Source: Thinopyrum elongatum (Eukaryota > Streptophyta > Magnoliopsida > Poales > Poaceae). Taken from it: 64,000 nucleotides of DNA. The stretch is taken from contig CM022297.1 of NCBI GenBank assembly GCA_011799875.1, positions 520,602,929 to 520,666,928 on the forward strand. The letters are read 5' to 3'. Positions 1-12,057 of the stretch are shown here, in pieces; position 1 is the stretch's first letter, and the number at the start of each line of letters is the position of its first letter. A program made the translations under genes and the position numbers. The notes under the pieces are model-generated. The model had not been told where the DNA came from. It worked only from the letters and a program-made list of their open reading frames with translations, and did no database searches.

Positions 1-157
1 CACACACTATAACTTTCTGAAAAGGTACAGTCTCTAGCCCATTAAGCATATTTTAACAGAAAGTAATGGAAGCACTAACAAAACTAATTTAAAAAAGGTA
101 AGATTGGGATCGAAAGGGTGTAGCTTACGAAGATCATTCCTTTTTCTTGACTACAGT

Positions 158-226
158 GTGGTCCTAAACTTCTAATCATCACGGCTGCAATACAGACAAC
201 AGAGAAGATTAGACTTGATTAGATTT
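158..226. repeat. 69-bp direct repeat, left copy (partner 2573-2641)
   Basis: The stretch beginning GTGGTCCTAAACTTCT and ending TTGATTAGATTT occurs again at 2573-2641 in the same orientation with two mismatches that I can see. Flanks diverge on both sides, so this is a short dispersed duplication, possibly a piece of a longer decayed repeat. Confidence 0.75.
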
Positions 227-932
227 TGAATTGATTTTCAGTAATCTTCCTGTGTCGTAGGGTACCATGTTCCCTTGAAACTAATATCAACAAAATAATT
301 TTCTTACTCAGTCTTGAGGAACATAATAAAGATACACATAGGGAATTAATATAGAGTAATCCAAAAGAAGAACTAATCAATTGAAAGGTATCCAGATCGT
401 ATGAGGAATGAAACAGCACCTTCATTAACATGTCATACCAGGATGAACCAATCTAACAATAGTCAAATAAATAGAGGAGCAGGCATACCCAAACTCCACT
501 GCGGAAAGAGTGGTTGATTACTTTTCATGATTATTCCCCAATAGGTATTTTTATCAGATGGATCAAATGAACTCTATCCATAACCCGCCATTCTTGGTAT
601 GGTTTGTGGCACAGGATGGTGGCGTCGCACTCCTGCAATTGACATGTGGTTAAAGTATGACCAGCAACTACATTCACCTCAACATAACTCAGAAGAAAAA
701 TCCCCACAAAATAAAATTCAAAAGGCAGGTAATAATTGATAGAAACCTAGATCAAACAGAGTAAGAAATACCTTAGATTAAGCATTCATAATTTGATTTT
801 GCAGTAAAAATCATAATTTGGTCAGAAAATAAAATACCTAAGACTCTGCTGTATGGGATTTAATAATATGTCATGCACTGTATCCTAAATTCAGCACCAA
901 GGGATATGTTCTTAGATTTTAAATCACCACAA

Positions 933-1757
933 TCATGTGAAAAGAAATAATCATCGCTATCTATTTTCATTAGGCATTACCCCAAACACAAGGTGAGCAA
1001 GTCCAACAGGTAGATGGAGGGATGGCTGGAATGGGGCAGAGGAGAAAAGGGCATGTTGCAAAAGTTTGTTCTGTCGGGCGGGGAGGAGCAATGCTTGCAG
1101 CTAGCTATCTATTTTATACTCGATATGTCATTGACAACCAAGTGAAGCTGCTGCAACTTGTAAGGTGCACGTATGGTGGGTGTCTTGCCATGGTTGCAGC
1201 AATGCTAATCTTTCCCTATGTCGCGGTTCATACTGGGGAAACAAATAACCTGCATACTAATCATGAACATACTCAGAAAATGCATGCAAGGACTGAATAT
1301 ATGGAAGTAAAAAATTGTCGACCTTGCGCCACTGCTACTGCATCATTGCAACAATAAGAATTTACACCCACATCTTGTAGAAAGAAATCTGCACACAACA
1401 TTAGCTACCAAAATTAAGTACCTTTAGCGGTCATCTCTCACATAGAATTTTATCCCGTTTTTCAGCTTTTCTGCACAATCATCTGCAGAGAAACAACCAT
1501 AGAGTAGATCTTTTCTTTAAGCATTACCAAATCTCCTCATTCATCTGAAAAGAAATAACAATTTGCATAGCTATTTTATTCAAGCATTACCTCAAACACA
1601 TGAGTAGGTCCAAGTGTCCAACAGGTAGACCCAAGGGGGATGACTGAATATTTCATAATCGTCATGTCATCCAAGGTGAAGTGAGGCTGCTGCTGCCTGT
1701 ATGGTACGCGCATGGTGGGTGTCCTGCCGTGGTTGCAGCAACGCTGATCTTTCCCTC
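933..1757. repeat. Decayed tandem duplication (933-1217 and 1541-1757)
   Basis: Two direct copies share, in order, TGAAAAGAAATAA, GCATTACC(T/C)CAAACACA, GTCCAACAGGTAGA, GTGAAGCTGCTGC-like sequence and ATGGTGGGTGTC(T/C)TGCC(A/G)TGGTTGCAGCAA. The copies are clearly diverged and differ by small indels. The most conserved block (about 1166-1217 and 1705-1757) could be an old exon read on the minus strand, but neither copy gives a frame that I can assign. Confidence 0.65.
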
Positions 1758-3039
1758 GCGTGGGGCCGCAATTCCGGCTCTCGGATGGCCGGCGAGCCAC
1801 CGGCGAGCAGCAGCCTCACTTCACCTTATTATCCTCACACTACAAAACACTATTATGCTCACTAAGTTTAAAATACTTTATTCAGGTTAGTTTTATTTGC
1901 AAACCTAAAAAATGATATTCTGATTTGCACAATATTAACACATGTCACGATTAAGAAAAAACAAAACCTTTGATGACCATGCCACTTGAATTGCATAATT
2001 GCTCCACTCAATGTTTTCTCCTTCTAAAATACAAGAATTTCGTTATATGACATGTACCAGTAGAATAACATGTCTAACAGGAATTATCCTGTTATTGTAG
2101 ATTTGACAAATCTGGAAGGCTATGAAACTTTGTTCTAGTTGATCATTAAGCACCAAGTTTAGCACCAGGTGACTGATACCTGCCAAAACAAAGGCTTAAA
2201 TTGTAGGGAAAGGCAGACCTGGTATATCTATGTGAGTTTAGATGATGTATAGCTCATTGTGGAAACTTGAACCGCTCTTGATTAATACTCTCTGTCTCAA
2301 TAAATGTGAGAAGCACGCGTGGTCCTGAACCTGGAAATAAAACATGGAAACCTATCATCATACATTTCTAAAAATAAAATTGACTGTAACAGTATTGTCG
2401 TACACGCCAAATACCATGCCCCACCATTCTTTACGAATCATTTTATCTACTGGAAATTGTATCTGATGCAAACATGAATATTTTGGGGTGGGCTCAACCA
2501 ATTTTGCTACAATGAAATTATCCAAACTTACAATGCATTTTCCCTACATGATTTAATGGAATAAAACATAGCGTGGTCCTAAACTTCTGATCATCACGGC
2601 TGCAGTACAGACAACAGAGAAGATTAGACTTGATTAGATTTCAGGAGTGCGACGCCATACATGTTCACTCGCACCGGGCATTGCAAATGGTAAAAAAGTT
2701 GAACTGGACAAATGTGTGTAAAATAGTGGTTGACAAACCACACCTACTATTGAAGAAGCAACAAAATCGTGGCTCACATTACAAAAGATTACCTCAGAGT
2801 TCAAAAGCTCTTCGTGCTCAAGGGCATAACCCATTGGGTAAAAATCACCATGTCTTCAGATTTCAATTCCTTCATCAACAAAATAGGACAACTCAGGTTT
2901 CGAGCAATTTGCATAATCACAATAAAAAGCAGACCTGGGTGATTTTTACGAAGCAGTTTTTGGCAATCTTAGGATCAGCACAACCTATACATGAAATTCA
3001 GTGCTATAGGTAAAAAGACCAACATCAAACCATAAGCCC

Positions 3040-3700
3040 TCTATGCCGCCGCCACTTGCCAGATTTCCACCGGCGACATCCTCCGGCTACCTGCTCCTCG
3101 CACGGTCCTGCGGCCTCCTGCCATCCGTTGCCACCAGCCGATCTCCCGCTGTCCGTTGCGCCACCAGTTGGTGTCCCGCATCTGTTGCCACTCGCCGGCC
3201 CCTGCCATGGGAGAGGAGAACCTGGGGGCGCGTGAGTACAGGCTACGGGGAGAAGATGGGTTGGGGCGAGGGCAGGGAGATAGCGTTACCTGGGTCGTCG
3301 TTCATCGCTGTCGTGGACGCGGCACTCCTGCTCGTCTACCTCCCACTTCGATCTCCTCCTGGAATCGGTGAAGAAAAGAAGAGACGGCAAGGGCGCAGAT
3401 CCACCGCTCCAATCAGATCCCTTCCATTCCCTTCCCTCCCTTGGGAGAGGGAGAGAAGGTGAGGGGGAGGAGGAGGCCGCCGGCGGTGTCGCCATGGCCG
3501 GGCAGGGCTCCTCCCGCCAGCCCGCGACGGGAGGTGGCGGGGGCGGCAGCGACGGGCGGCGGCGTTTGAGGGAGGGGATCGGCGGCGGCTGCGAGGGCGA
3601 AGGATCTGGTGTGGCGTCGCTCGAGGGAAAAGGCTTCGCTCGCTCGTTCGCAACGCACGGGCAACGTCTGGCTAATTTTCGTAGATTTTTTTTCAGAACG
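3040..3700 (-). other. GC-rich island, possible 5' leader exon on the minus strand
   Basis: This 0.65-kb stretch is strongly GC-rich and CpG-rich compared with its AT-rich flanks, as first exons and promoters of grass genes often are. On the minus strand an open stretch from about 3732 runs to a good donor site, CCCAG/GTAACG, at about 3291. I could not find matching downstream exons, and the encoded sequence (Pro/Ser/Arg-rich) resembles no family I know. It could equally be the GC-rich head of a retroposon. Confidence 0.25.
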
Positions 3701-6213
3701 ATTTTTTTTCGATCAACCGGAGGGTTTAGCACTGGACATCGTGGGAGCCTACCGTTTTTTCTTTCGTGGTTGGAGGGCTGAGGGGGGAATCGATGGGATG
3801 CGGGAGGTGGGATCGAGGATGAAAAAAAAACGTCTCTGGTGGGACGAAAATTGACCGGCGAAGACTACCAACTGCTCCATTAGGAGTAGAGATAGTGTAG
3901 TATTCTCTATATTTAGTTAGTTTAGAATGCACATTCAGTAGGAGTGTCAAACAGGCTCATACGCATCGCAGTTGTCCTTCTTTTTTTCTCTTTTTATTGT
4001 GAAAAATCTCAGTTGTCCTTCAATAGATGCTATCTCTGATCTGGGATATTCACAGTTTGTAATCCGTGTTGTAACATGTACCTGAGCTCTGTTTGATTGA
4101 AATTTGGTGCTTCGAGCACCTCCCCTTGTTAAAAAAACAGGTGAAGATTCTCGTTTTGTAGATAACATCGACCAACACCTAGAAATAGATGACCGACATT
4201 TTTTTTTTTGGTGGAGAAGATGGCCAATAGGTTGATGGTAGAAAGAAGACAATAGACAACGTTAATAAAAGGAAAAAAAAATATTCTTAGTCACAGCAAT
4301 ATATTTTAAGCAAAGAAACAACAGAGAATTAAATATATTGGTTCACACGTTGGACCGACACATAGATCTATGCATATGCCACATATTTGAAACAGTGATC
4401 TCATCCACATACCACATAGATCATCATGGACATGGTGATCCCAGAGTGATGTGAGACAAGTAAATGTAACATGTTTATCTAGTGTGGAGCTCAGCCGTGA
4501 ATTCCACACACATGGACCCTGTTTTAGATTGCAGACTGTATTTTGTGATAATTTATAGTTTTCCTCTTCTTTTTCTATGGTATTGTACTTTAAGTATGTA
4601 ATAGATAGATATGTCTATTAGATGTTCAGAAGGGTCAACCAAAACAATGACCAAGCATAGCTAGTGTATGTTTCAAACTTAAAAGACTGAGCAAGATATG
4701 ACATGTGACAACCTAAAATTGTATCTTCTTGGCAGTGGGGTCTACTTCAAAGACATTGATGAACAAACAGAAAGAAATGTTATGACTAGTATATTAGGCA
4801 TAATCCACGGCGGTCATCACCTCACAGCAGTATCAATTATGACATCAGGTAGGCAAGTGTATCAGAATCGCGAGGCTTATTTGATGGAATGAGATTAGAG
4901 AGATAACTGATAGCTTTCAAGAGGCTGCACAATCTAATACAACAACCACAAAAGCACGTCATAAGATGAACAATCATGTCTAGATCTAATGATATAGCTA
5001 TCGTATTCAAACATGTTAATGCCACCTTGCTTGTTGTAGACTCGCTGATGCATACCATGCCTAGGAATGCTACATAGGAAGAGACATGCAAATAATGAGG
5101 CTTGGGACTTTGGGAGGAGAAAGAAGAGGTGTGCACACATATAGTAGTGGGGAAGGGCATTGTGTGCTCCACCTTTTCAATTTATCGTAATGAAAGCCAC
5201 CACAATGTACGGGAAAAGCAACCACTGCCGCCATGATCACCACTTCCTCATGAATTATGTGAGTTCATGGGCATAAACACAATTGTCACATCATTAAATG
5301 TTTCACCTACGCAAGGTTCCCCAACTTCACTAGCTCGCTCATTGCTCCGCGTATATATTTCCTCCTATCGTTCAGTTTCGTTTGCCCACTATATTCTCGG
5401 TTACCCATCTCCCTTCTCGGAATTCTATAAAACACTAAGGTCTAGTAGATCTACAATCAACATATTTTATCGTTTAGTTGTGTGCATCTTTTGCCGAAGA
5501 GCCCAAAACATGCCATTTGATTTATCATTTAGAGAAAAGACCGCATATTCTCCTCCAAGTACCTCTCGTTTAGCCTATCTAGTTAGGCATGGGAGGCATT
5601 GGGAAGGCGTAGGCAACTTTCTCATGTTCTACAAGGTTCACTCACAGATACATGTTTGACGGATACAATTGGCACGCAATGGGCGTGGCGGCGGACGAGG
5701 GTCGTCCTCACCTGTGCCAGCGTCCCATTGTCCGACAGCCTCGCCGCACTTGGTCTGCAAGTCACGCCGGTTGGTTGGGGAAGGCAACAACATCAGCATG
5801 GCTGGGCTGATCTGAGTGGAACAGTACACGGTGGCAGCTCGATGGATCGCCACGGCTGTTTTGATCGCTCCTCCTCAAGGTGCATGGGCAATGGCTGGCA
5901 CGACTGCCGGACCTCACGATTACCAGTACGGATATTTCTCGACTGGTAAAAACAGTACAGAATTTTAGCCAAGGGATCACACGTACCTACGATCGTAGTT
6001 CCGTTCAGATGGCCGCCAGCGATAAACTGACAGTAGTAGAACGAGTCAGCTAAGTTAACTGTTGAGCAGATCAATCAAAACCAAAAATTTAAAACACATT
6101 TTTCATCAACCTGAACGTGTCTCGAGTTATTTTGTCACATTAATTGATCGATCATAAACTCCTAATTAATCAAAAACCGCCGGCCGGCAGGCGGGAGACC
6201 GCGCCGATCAGCT

Positions 6214-6342
6214 CAGTCGGGGACGCCGAGGAAGTCTAGAGCGCGGACCTGGCCATGACAGCAGCAAACTCTCCAAAGCTAATCACGTCATCCCATCCAT
6301 ATCGGCGCCCCACATGATGGTCCTGAGCTCGTCAACAACATT
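6214..6342 (-). pseudogene. CML gene 3' fragment, copy A
   Basis: On the minus strand this matches the last part of the intact CML gene at 17814-18347: DELRT in the helix before EF-hand 4, then its calcium loop and the C-terminal tail. The frame is broken and the loop is degraded, reading about DELRTIMWGADMDG before a stop. Homology also continues past the stop into the 3' UTR (about 6060-6213). Towards the 5' side it ends abruptly at about 6342, where unrelated AT-rich DNA (AACATTTAACATTTCAA) begins. It cannot encode a calcium-binding protein. Confidence 0.85.
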
Positions 6343-6428
6343 TAACATTTCAAGTTGTTTATACACTGCAAAAGTATTTGAATTTTGCAATTTTACGCTT
6401 AAAAAATTATACATTTTATATATAAATA

Positions 6429-7301
6429 AAGAAAAGTATGTTTTTGGTCCCTCAAGTTTCCAGAAAGTATAGACTTGGTCCCTCAAGATTTTTTGGTATA
6501 CATTTGGTCCCTCAAGTTTCAAAACCGGATAAGTTTGGTCCTAAACCAGATTTTGAGAGCGTTGACCAGGTCAAAACCGCTTGATGAACAGTAAATGCGA
6601 ATTTTTTTCAAAAAAACTTCAAAAATATCTGAAATTTTTTGGGGTTCAATATGCTTACATGCGCAAGGTGCGCACAATTTTTTGTGCTCTTTCGACACTC
6701 GAGGAGTTCGGGGCAAAAAAAAAATATCTACCTGATGAATAGTAAATTCGAAAACAAAATCAAAAAATTCTGAAAATTTTTGGGGTCCAATATGCTTACA
6801 TGCGGAAGGCGCGATCAAAATTTCGTAGTCTTTCGACACTCGAGGAGCTCGTGGCAAAAAAAAATTTTGCTCACAAAAAAAGGGCAATTTTTTTCCACGA
6901 GCTCCTCGAGTGTCGAAAGACCACGAAATTTTGGTTGCACCTTCCGCATGTAAGCATATTAGACCCCAAAAAATTTCTGAATTTTTTGATTTTGTTTTGA
7001 TTTTTTTTCGAATTTACTATTCATCAGGCAGATATTTTTGTTTTTTTTTGCCACGAGCTCCTCGAGTGTCGAAAGAGCACAAAAATTTGGGCGCACCTTG
7101 CGCATGTAAGCATATTGAATGAAAAAAATTCGCATTTACTGTTCATCGAGCGGTTTTGACCTGATCGACGCTCTTAAAATCTGATTTAGGACCAAACTTA
7201 TCCGGTTTTGAAACTTGAGGGACCAAATGTATACCAAAAAATCTTGAGGGACCAAGTCTATACTTTCTGAGAACTTGAGGGACCAAAAACATACTTTTCT
7301 C
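6429..7301. mobile_element. Fold-back Mutator-type element with 9-bp TSD
   Basis: An 873-bp inverted repeat with arms of roughly 430 bp. The outer ends read AGAAAAGTATGTTTTTGGTC and, inverted, GACCAAAAACATACTTTTCT. It is flanked by the 9-bp duplication ATATAAATA at 6420-6428 and 7302-7310. The uninterrupted form of the site survives in copy B (about 9875-9890), which confirms the insertion. Each arm holds two internal blocks around CACTCGAGGAGCTCG and CATGTAAGCATATT. No transposase is present. A 9-bp duplication points to the Mutator superfamily; the very long arms are typical of hairpin or fold-back derivatives. Confidence 0.85.
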
Positions 7302-7342
7302 ATATAAATATTTCAAACTAAACTTACTAAAATCTTCTAATA

Positions 7343-7589
7343 CTCTCTTCGATCCTTTTTAGTTTACATATAAGTTTTGTCCGAAGTCAAAGTATCCCTA
7401 ATTTGACCAAATTTATAGTCAATATTCATAATACCAATTGAATATCATTAGGTTCGTTATGGAATGTAGTTTCATATTGTATATATTTGGTATTGTAGTT
7501 GTTGATATTTTTAATATAAATTTGGTCAAACTTTGCTAAGTTTGATTCAACACAAATATTGTATGCGGAGTAAAAAGAACCAGAGGGAG
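7343..7589. mobile_element. Stowaway MITE (Tc1/mariner), 247 bp
   Basis: Terminal inverted repeats start CTCTCTTCGATCCTTTTTA and, from the other end, CTCCCTCTGGTTCTTTTTA. The TA duplication is at 7341-7342 and 7590-7591. Copy B has the empty site (TCTAATAATACCC near 9913-9925), which fixes both boundaries. It contains no coding sequence; transposition would have depended on a mariner-like transposase elsewhere. Confidence 0.9.
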
Positions 7590-7842
7590 TAATACCCAAG
7601 CAAAAAAGACAGGCTTTACATTACTTTCATTTATACAGTACAAGATGAAAACCCTGTCTGCTCTATGAGACTGTGACCAAGATTTTCCTTTTCTCGTTTC
7701 TGTCTTGTTACCGGTGTAGGCCGACAAAGCGGGCGACCAAAAGATCTTGGATTATTTGGATGTATTCAAACAAAATTTGAACTCAAAAAAATTTAGCACC
7801 CAAAATATATAGCATTGCGTATCATTCCAGTGGTCAGCGGGC

Positions 7843-8571
7843 AACTTTTTCTCCTTGAAGGCCATAGGTTTACCAAAAAAGGCTCGCGCCCCCACTTTAT
7901 AGATAAAGCAACAACATATCATACAATTTCAATACACACAACTCGACACCACAAAACACACACGCGCGCGAGCGCGCACACACGCACAGAGGAGCAGAGG
8001 GCACTGCTTGAAGCTTATATATGGAGCCCTCCACCGTGCACAAGTCACTGCGAAGAGATACAGTCGTGCATGATGAACTGAGTGCTCCAACGTGACGCCT
8101 TTAGGTAAGGATACGACACCGGAGTGCCGCCATCACCCGATCCAAGGGTCAAGGTTTTCCCCGGAGCAACAAGGAGGACGAAGAGGAACCGCAACAAGGC
8201 CTTCAAGAAGGAGACGCCACCTGTTGTCGTCAACCTGGCAGGGCCAGAGAAGGTTTTACCCCCAACAAACCGTTTTCATATCTGAGATGGTGTACACGAA
8301 ACCACCGCTTGCCGCACTACTGCCACCGGCCGTCGCACACTAGCCACCAGGCCGCCCGCGCGGCCATGGCAACTAGCCAACACCTGAGACACGAGCTCCA
8401 ATGGGCGTAGGTTCAATTCTGCCCTCGTGCACGGTTCAAATCCATAGGCGAGGAGAGTCGATTTGGCAACGCCGCACAAATAGAGTATGTGCCTCTCCAA
8501 TACCCCTAGGACCGTGCTACCTTAACAAGCATACTGTGACATCCTAAGTTAATAGGATTGGTAGTACAGTC
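7843..8571. other. Spacer between duplication copies
   Basis: Not shared with copy B. It contains a CA/CG-rich simple repeat at about 7950-7988 and two sequences resembling the RNA polymerase III B box (GGTTCAATTCT and GGTTCAAATCC at about 8410-8445), but no tRNA fold or SINE boundary is visible. No gene recognised. Confidence 0.5.
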
Positions 8572-10170
8572 CATACTAATGCCTGGGAATGCTACATATG
8601 CAGAGAGATGCAAATGAGGATAGGGACTTTGGGAGGAGAAACCAAGAAAGAATAGGCGTGCACACATATGTGGGAAGGGCGTTGTGTTTTCCACCTTTTC
8701 ACTTCATTGTAATGAACACCACTTCATACGAGAAAAGCAACCACCGCTGCCGCCAACCACTTTCTCATGAATTATACTGCCACACCATTAAAAGTTTCAC
8801 CTCCTATATACCTACGCAATGTTACTCAACTTCACTATCTCGCTCATTGATCTGCATATATATTTCCTCCTATCATTCAGTTTTGTTTGCCCACTATATT
8901 CTCGGTTACGCGTCTCCCTTCTCTTAATTTTGTAAAACACTAAGGTCTAGCAGATCTACAATCGACATATTATAGTAATAGTATAATTGTGAGCATCGTT
9001 TGCCAAAGAGGCCCTAATAAACATGTCATTTGATTTATCATTTAGAGAACAGGCCGCATATTCTCCTCCAAGTATTTCTCGTTTAGCCTACTTAGCTAGT
9101 CATGGGAGACATAGGGAACTCGTAGGCAACTTTCACTTGTCAGACAAGGTTCACTCACATTTACATGTTTGGGCATGGCGGAGGACAAGGGTTGTCCTCG
9201 CCTGTGCCAGCGTCCCATTGTCCGACAGCCTAGCCGCATATGATCTACACGTCACGTCGGTTGGTTGGAGAAGGGAACGACAATAAGATGGCTAGGATCG
9301 GATGCGTGGAGAAGCACACAGTGATAGCTTGATCGACCGCCACAGCCGTTGTTGCTCGCTCCTTCTCAAGGTGCAAGGGCAATGGCTGGCACGACTGCCG
9401 GACCTCACGATCACCAGTACGAATATTTCTCGACTGGTATCACGCGTACCTACGATAGCAGTTCCCTTCACATGGCCACCAGCGACAAACTTATAGTAGT
9501 AGAACGAGTCAGTTAAGTTGGCAGTTGAGCAGATCACTCAAAGCCAAAGATTTATACACATTTCCATCGACCTGACCGTGTCTCGAGTTATTTTGTCACA
9601 TTAATCAATCGATCCTAAATTCCTCATTTATCAGAAACCGACCGGACCGGCGGGCGGGAAACCGCGCGGATCAGCTCAGGTGGGGACACCGAGGAAGTCA
9701 AGCGCGGACTTGGCCATGACAACAGCAAACTCGCCAAAGCTAATCTTGCCATCCCATCCACGTCCGCGTCCCACATTTTGGTCCTCAGCTCGTCAGCAAC
9801 ATTTAACATTTCAATTTATTTATACACTGCAACAATATTTAAAATTTTCAATTTTACGCTTCAAAATTATACATTTTATATGTAAATATTTCAAAATAAA
9901 CTTACTGAAAGTTTCTAATAATACCCAAGCAAAACGTGGGCTTTACATTAGTTTCATTTAAACAGTACAAGATGAACACCATGTCTGCTCTCTGACAAAG
10001 ATTTTCCTTTTTCTTGTTTCTGTCTTTTACTCTTTTTATCGGGGTAGGCCAACAAAGCCGGCTACCAAAAACTCTCAGATTTTTTTGAAAGTATTCAAAA
10101 AAATTGAATTAAAAAAATTAGCCCAAAATATATAGCATTGCTTGTCATTCCAGTGGTTAGCGGGCACCGA
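8572..10170. repeat. Local duplication, copy B (partner 5047-7842)
   Basis: Colinear with copy A but lacking its two transposon insertions, so it represents the older structure. It includes the short frame starting with ATG at 9023, whose counterpart in copy A starts at 5510. The predicted peptides share stretches such as FDLSFRE and AYSPPS but differ at many positions, and the copy A frame stops soon after, so I do not call a gene. Confidence 0.85.
9676..9800 (-). pseudogene. CML gene 3' fragment, copy B
   Basis: Second truncated copy of the last part of the CML gene. On the minus strand it reads DELRTKMWDADVDG before losing the frame. The 5' breakpoint is the same as in copy A: both continue into AACATTTAACATTTCAA. 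Truncation therefore came before the duplication of this segment. Remnants of the 3' UTR lie at about 9540-9675. Non-functional. Confidence 0.85.
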
Positions 10171-11150
10171 AAGTATTGTTGTGCTACGATAGAAGATGCA
10201 TACATTTCTGCATATTTTTTTCATCTTCACATTTTCAATTTTTTTTTGTTTTTCCTTCAGTTTCTATAAATTATGGGAATTTTTCAGTAAATACATAAAT
10301 ATTTTGATGGATACACTTTTTTATATATGATTTTGTTAAAATACACTTGATTGTTTATAAAATACATGCTATTGTTTTTAAAAAATATACTCATTGAATG
10401 TGTTTTAAATACACATTGAATTTTTTTAATACATTACAACAGCTTCTAATAAATAATCAAAAATATTAAAGTAGACAATGAATATTTTTAGTACACGGTA
10501 GAGTTTTTCTAATATACGGTGGACATTTCTCGAATAGACGATGAATAATTTTAATACATGATGAACAGTTATAACACATGATAAGTTACTATTTTTTGAA
10601 TATAAAGTAAAAAATAAATTAAATATTTTTAAACAATGTATATTTCAAAAAAGTTTCTTTCAAAATATAAGTAAATGTCATACAAGTAAAATAGTTCCAA
10701 AAGGAAATAAAATGGAAGAATGTGTTATCCTATAAAACCTGGGAATAATTGATGCCCGCCTACTCACTACGTAAATGGGGTGGTAGGCCCAGTTGCTATT
10801 AGACGCACTCGCAAAACGCATGGGCTATCCAATCTCTAGTGGTTTTTGGGAAGGTTTGAGACCGAAATCACTAGTTTTTTTAGTTAAGGAGTACTCCTTC
10901 CAAAGATCACTCTCACTTTCTCAGGTTGCGACAAATGGCGCACATGCAGTGCGCTACTTGTCGCAATCTGGGAGTTTTTCCTTTTTTCGTAGATTCGTTT
11001 ATTTAAAATGTTTCATTTCTTAAACCGCACGTCCAAATCTCGAACCGTTTTCACCATTGGATTTCTCGCGTCGAGATCTTCAAAACTATATCCCATATTG
11101 ACAGGTTTTGACGAACTTTTTTTTCACAAAAAAATGGACACAAAAGCAAA
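10171..11150. other. AT-rich intergenic sequence
   Basis: From 10200 to 10690 there are many variants of short phrases such as AATACAC.TTGA and TTTTTAATACA, as in decayed Triticeae transposon interiors. From 10740 to 11150 the composition is mixed. No frame, RNA gene or element boundary that I can support. Confidence 0.45.
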
Positions 11151-11560
11151 TCCCGAAAAAAACCGGACAAAAAATCCGTGCCTCTCACGAAAGCAAAATC
11201 GTGTCTCTCGCGGAAGGAAAAAGAAGAAGAAAATGAGTTTTTTTTCCATTCCCAAGAGGCACGGCCGTGCCTCTCGTGAAAGCAAAACCGTGCCTCTCAC
11301 GGAAGAAAAAAAGAAACGCATTTTTTCCGTCTCTGAGAGGCACGGCCGTGTCTCTCGTGAAAGCAAAACCGTGCCTCTCATTAAAGGAAAAAAAAAGAGA
11401 AAATGTGTTTTTTTTTGTTATGAGAGGCACGGCCGTGCCTCTCGCAGAAGCAAAACCGTGCCTCACCCGAAAAAAAGAGAACATGTTTTTTTCTTCCGCG
11501 AGAGGCACCTCGCAGAAGCAAAACCGTGCCTCTCCCGGAAAAAAAAGAGAACGTATTTTT
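11150..11560. repeat. Degenerate repeats with a GAGGCACGGCCGTGCCTC palindrome
   Basis: The 18-bp palindrome GAGGCACGGCCGTGCCTC occurs at about 11256-11273 and 11423-11440, with a one-mismatch version near 11338. Intervening copies of GCAAAACCGTGCCTC and A-rich linkers are spaced about 80 bp. Because the unit keeps several frames open, a long lysine- and arginine-rich ORF runs through the plus strand (11008-11994); I regard it as a by-product of the repeat. The whole may be the interior of an unidentified DNA transposon. Confidence 0.7.
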
Positions 11561-12057
11561 TTCGTGCGGAAGAAAAAAACACGTTTTTCGCGCAATTTTT
11601 TTTCAATTTTTTTGTCGAAAAGCTAAGAAAGGCCGGTGGAAAACCGGAAAGCCGAAAAGAACCGAAAAAAACGCATCTAAAAAGTAGAAAACGCGTGCAA
11701 AAAAATAAAAAAACTAAATCCGAAGGAAGCGCCCAGAGCGCGACACGTGGCGGCAGCCCACCCCAAGTGATTGTTGTGAGGCTTCCAAAGGAGCGCTCGT
11801 CAACTAGTTGCTCTCGTCTGAGACCAGCGATTCTTGGGACCTTTCATTGGTTTGGGATGGTTCCCCGCGTTTTTATTTTTGTTTCCTGTGTTTTTCTTTG
11901 TGGTTTTCATCCGTTATTTTTATTTTCTACTACTATTTTTTCATTGTTATTATTTTTTATTTTATTCTTTTCAAGTAAATGTCAGCTTTTTTAAAATGTG
12001 CAAGATGTGTTAAAACAGTTGCATGCTGGTTTTGAAGTTGCAGTCGATTTATAACTC

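Larger units (their letters stand above)
1..5046. other. Decayed intergenic sequence with old repeats
   Basis: AT-rich DNA without a reading frame I recognise. It holds a dispersed direct repeat, a decayed tandem duplication and a GC-rich island, each listed separately. Splice-like signals exist but I could not assemble an exon chain. The stretch 3860-5046 shows nothing beyond simple A/T runs, for example the T-run near 4200. Confidence 0.5.
5047..7842. repeat. Local duplication, copy A (partner 8572-10170)
   Basis: From the block containing GGAATGCTACATA to the block CATTCCAGTGGTCAGCGGGC, this stretch aligns colinearly with copy B at 8572-10170. Copy A is longer because it contains the fold-back element 6429-7301 and the Stowaway MITE 7343-7589; both insertion sites are empty in copy B. 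Each copy carries the same 3' stub of the CML gene on the minus strand, preceded by unrecognised sequence (5300-6060 and 8820-9540) with similar but diverging short frames. Copy B has many substitutions, so the duplication is not recent. Confidence 0.85.

Noticed and set aside
5510..5659. Small conserved gene shared by copies A and B (ATG at 5510 and 9023)
   Set aside because: The two peptides differ at many residues and the frames end differently, as expected for a duplicated non-coding segment or dead exon.
8410..8445. Two B-box-like sequences as a tRNA gene or SINE
   Set aside because: No A box at the right distance, no cloverleaf and no target-site duplication could be found.
11008..11994. 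328-codon plus-strand ORF, lysine- and arginine-rich
   Set aside because: It is created by the ~80-bp degenerate repeat with A-runs, has no domain, and similarly long frames exist on the other strand of the same repeat.
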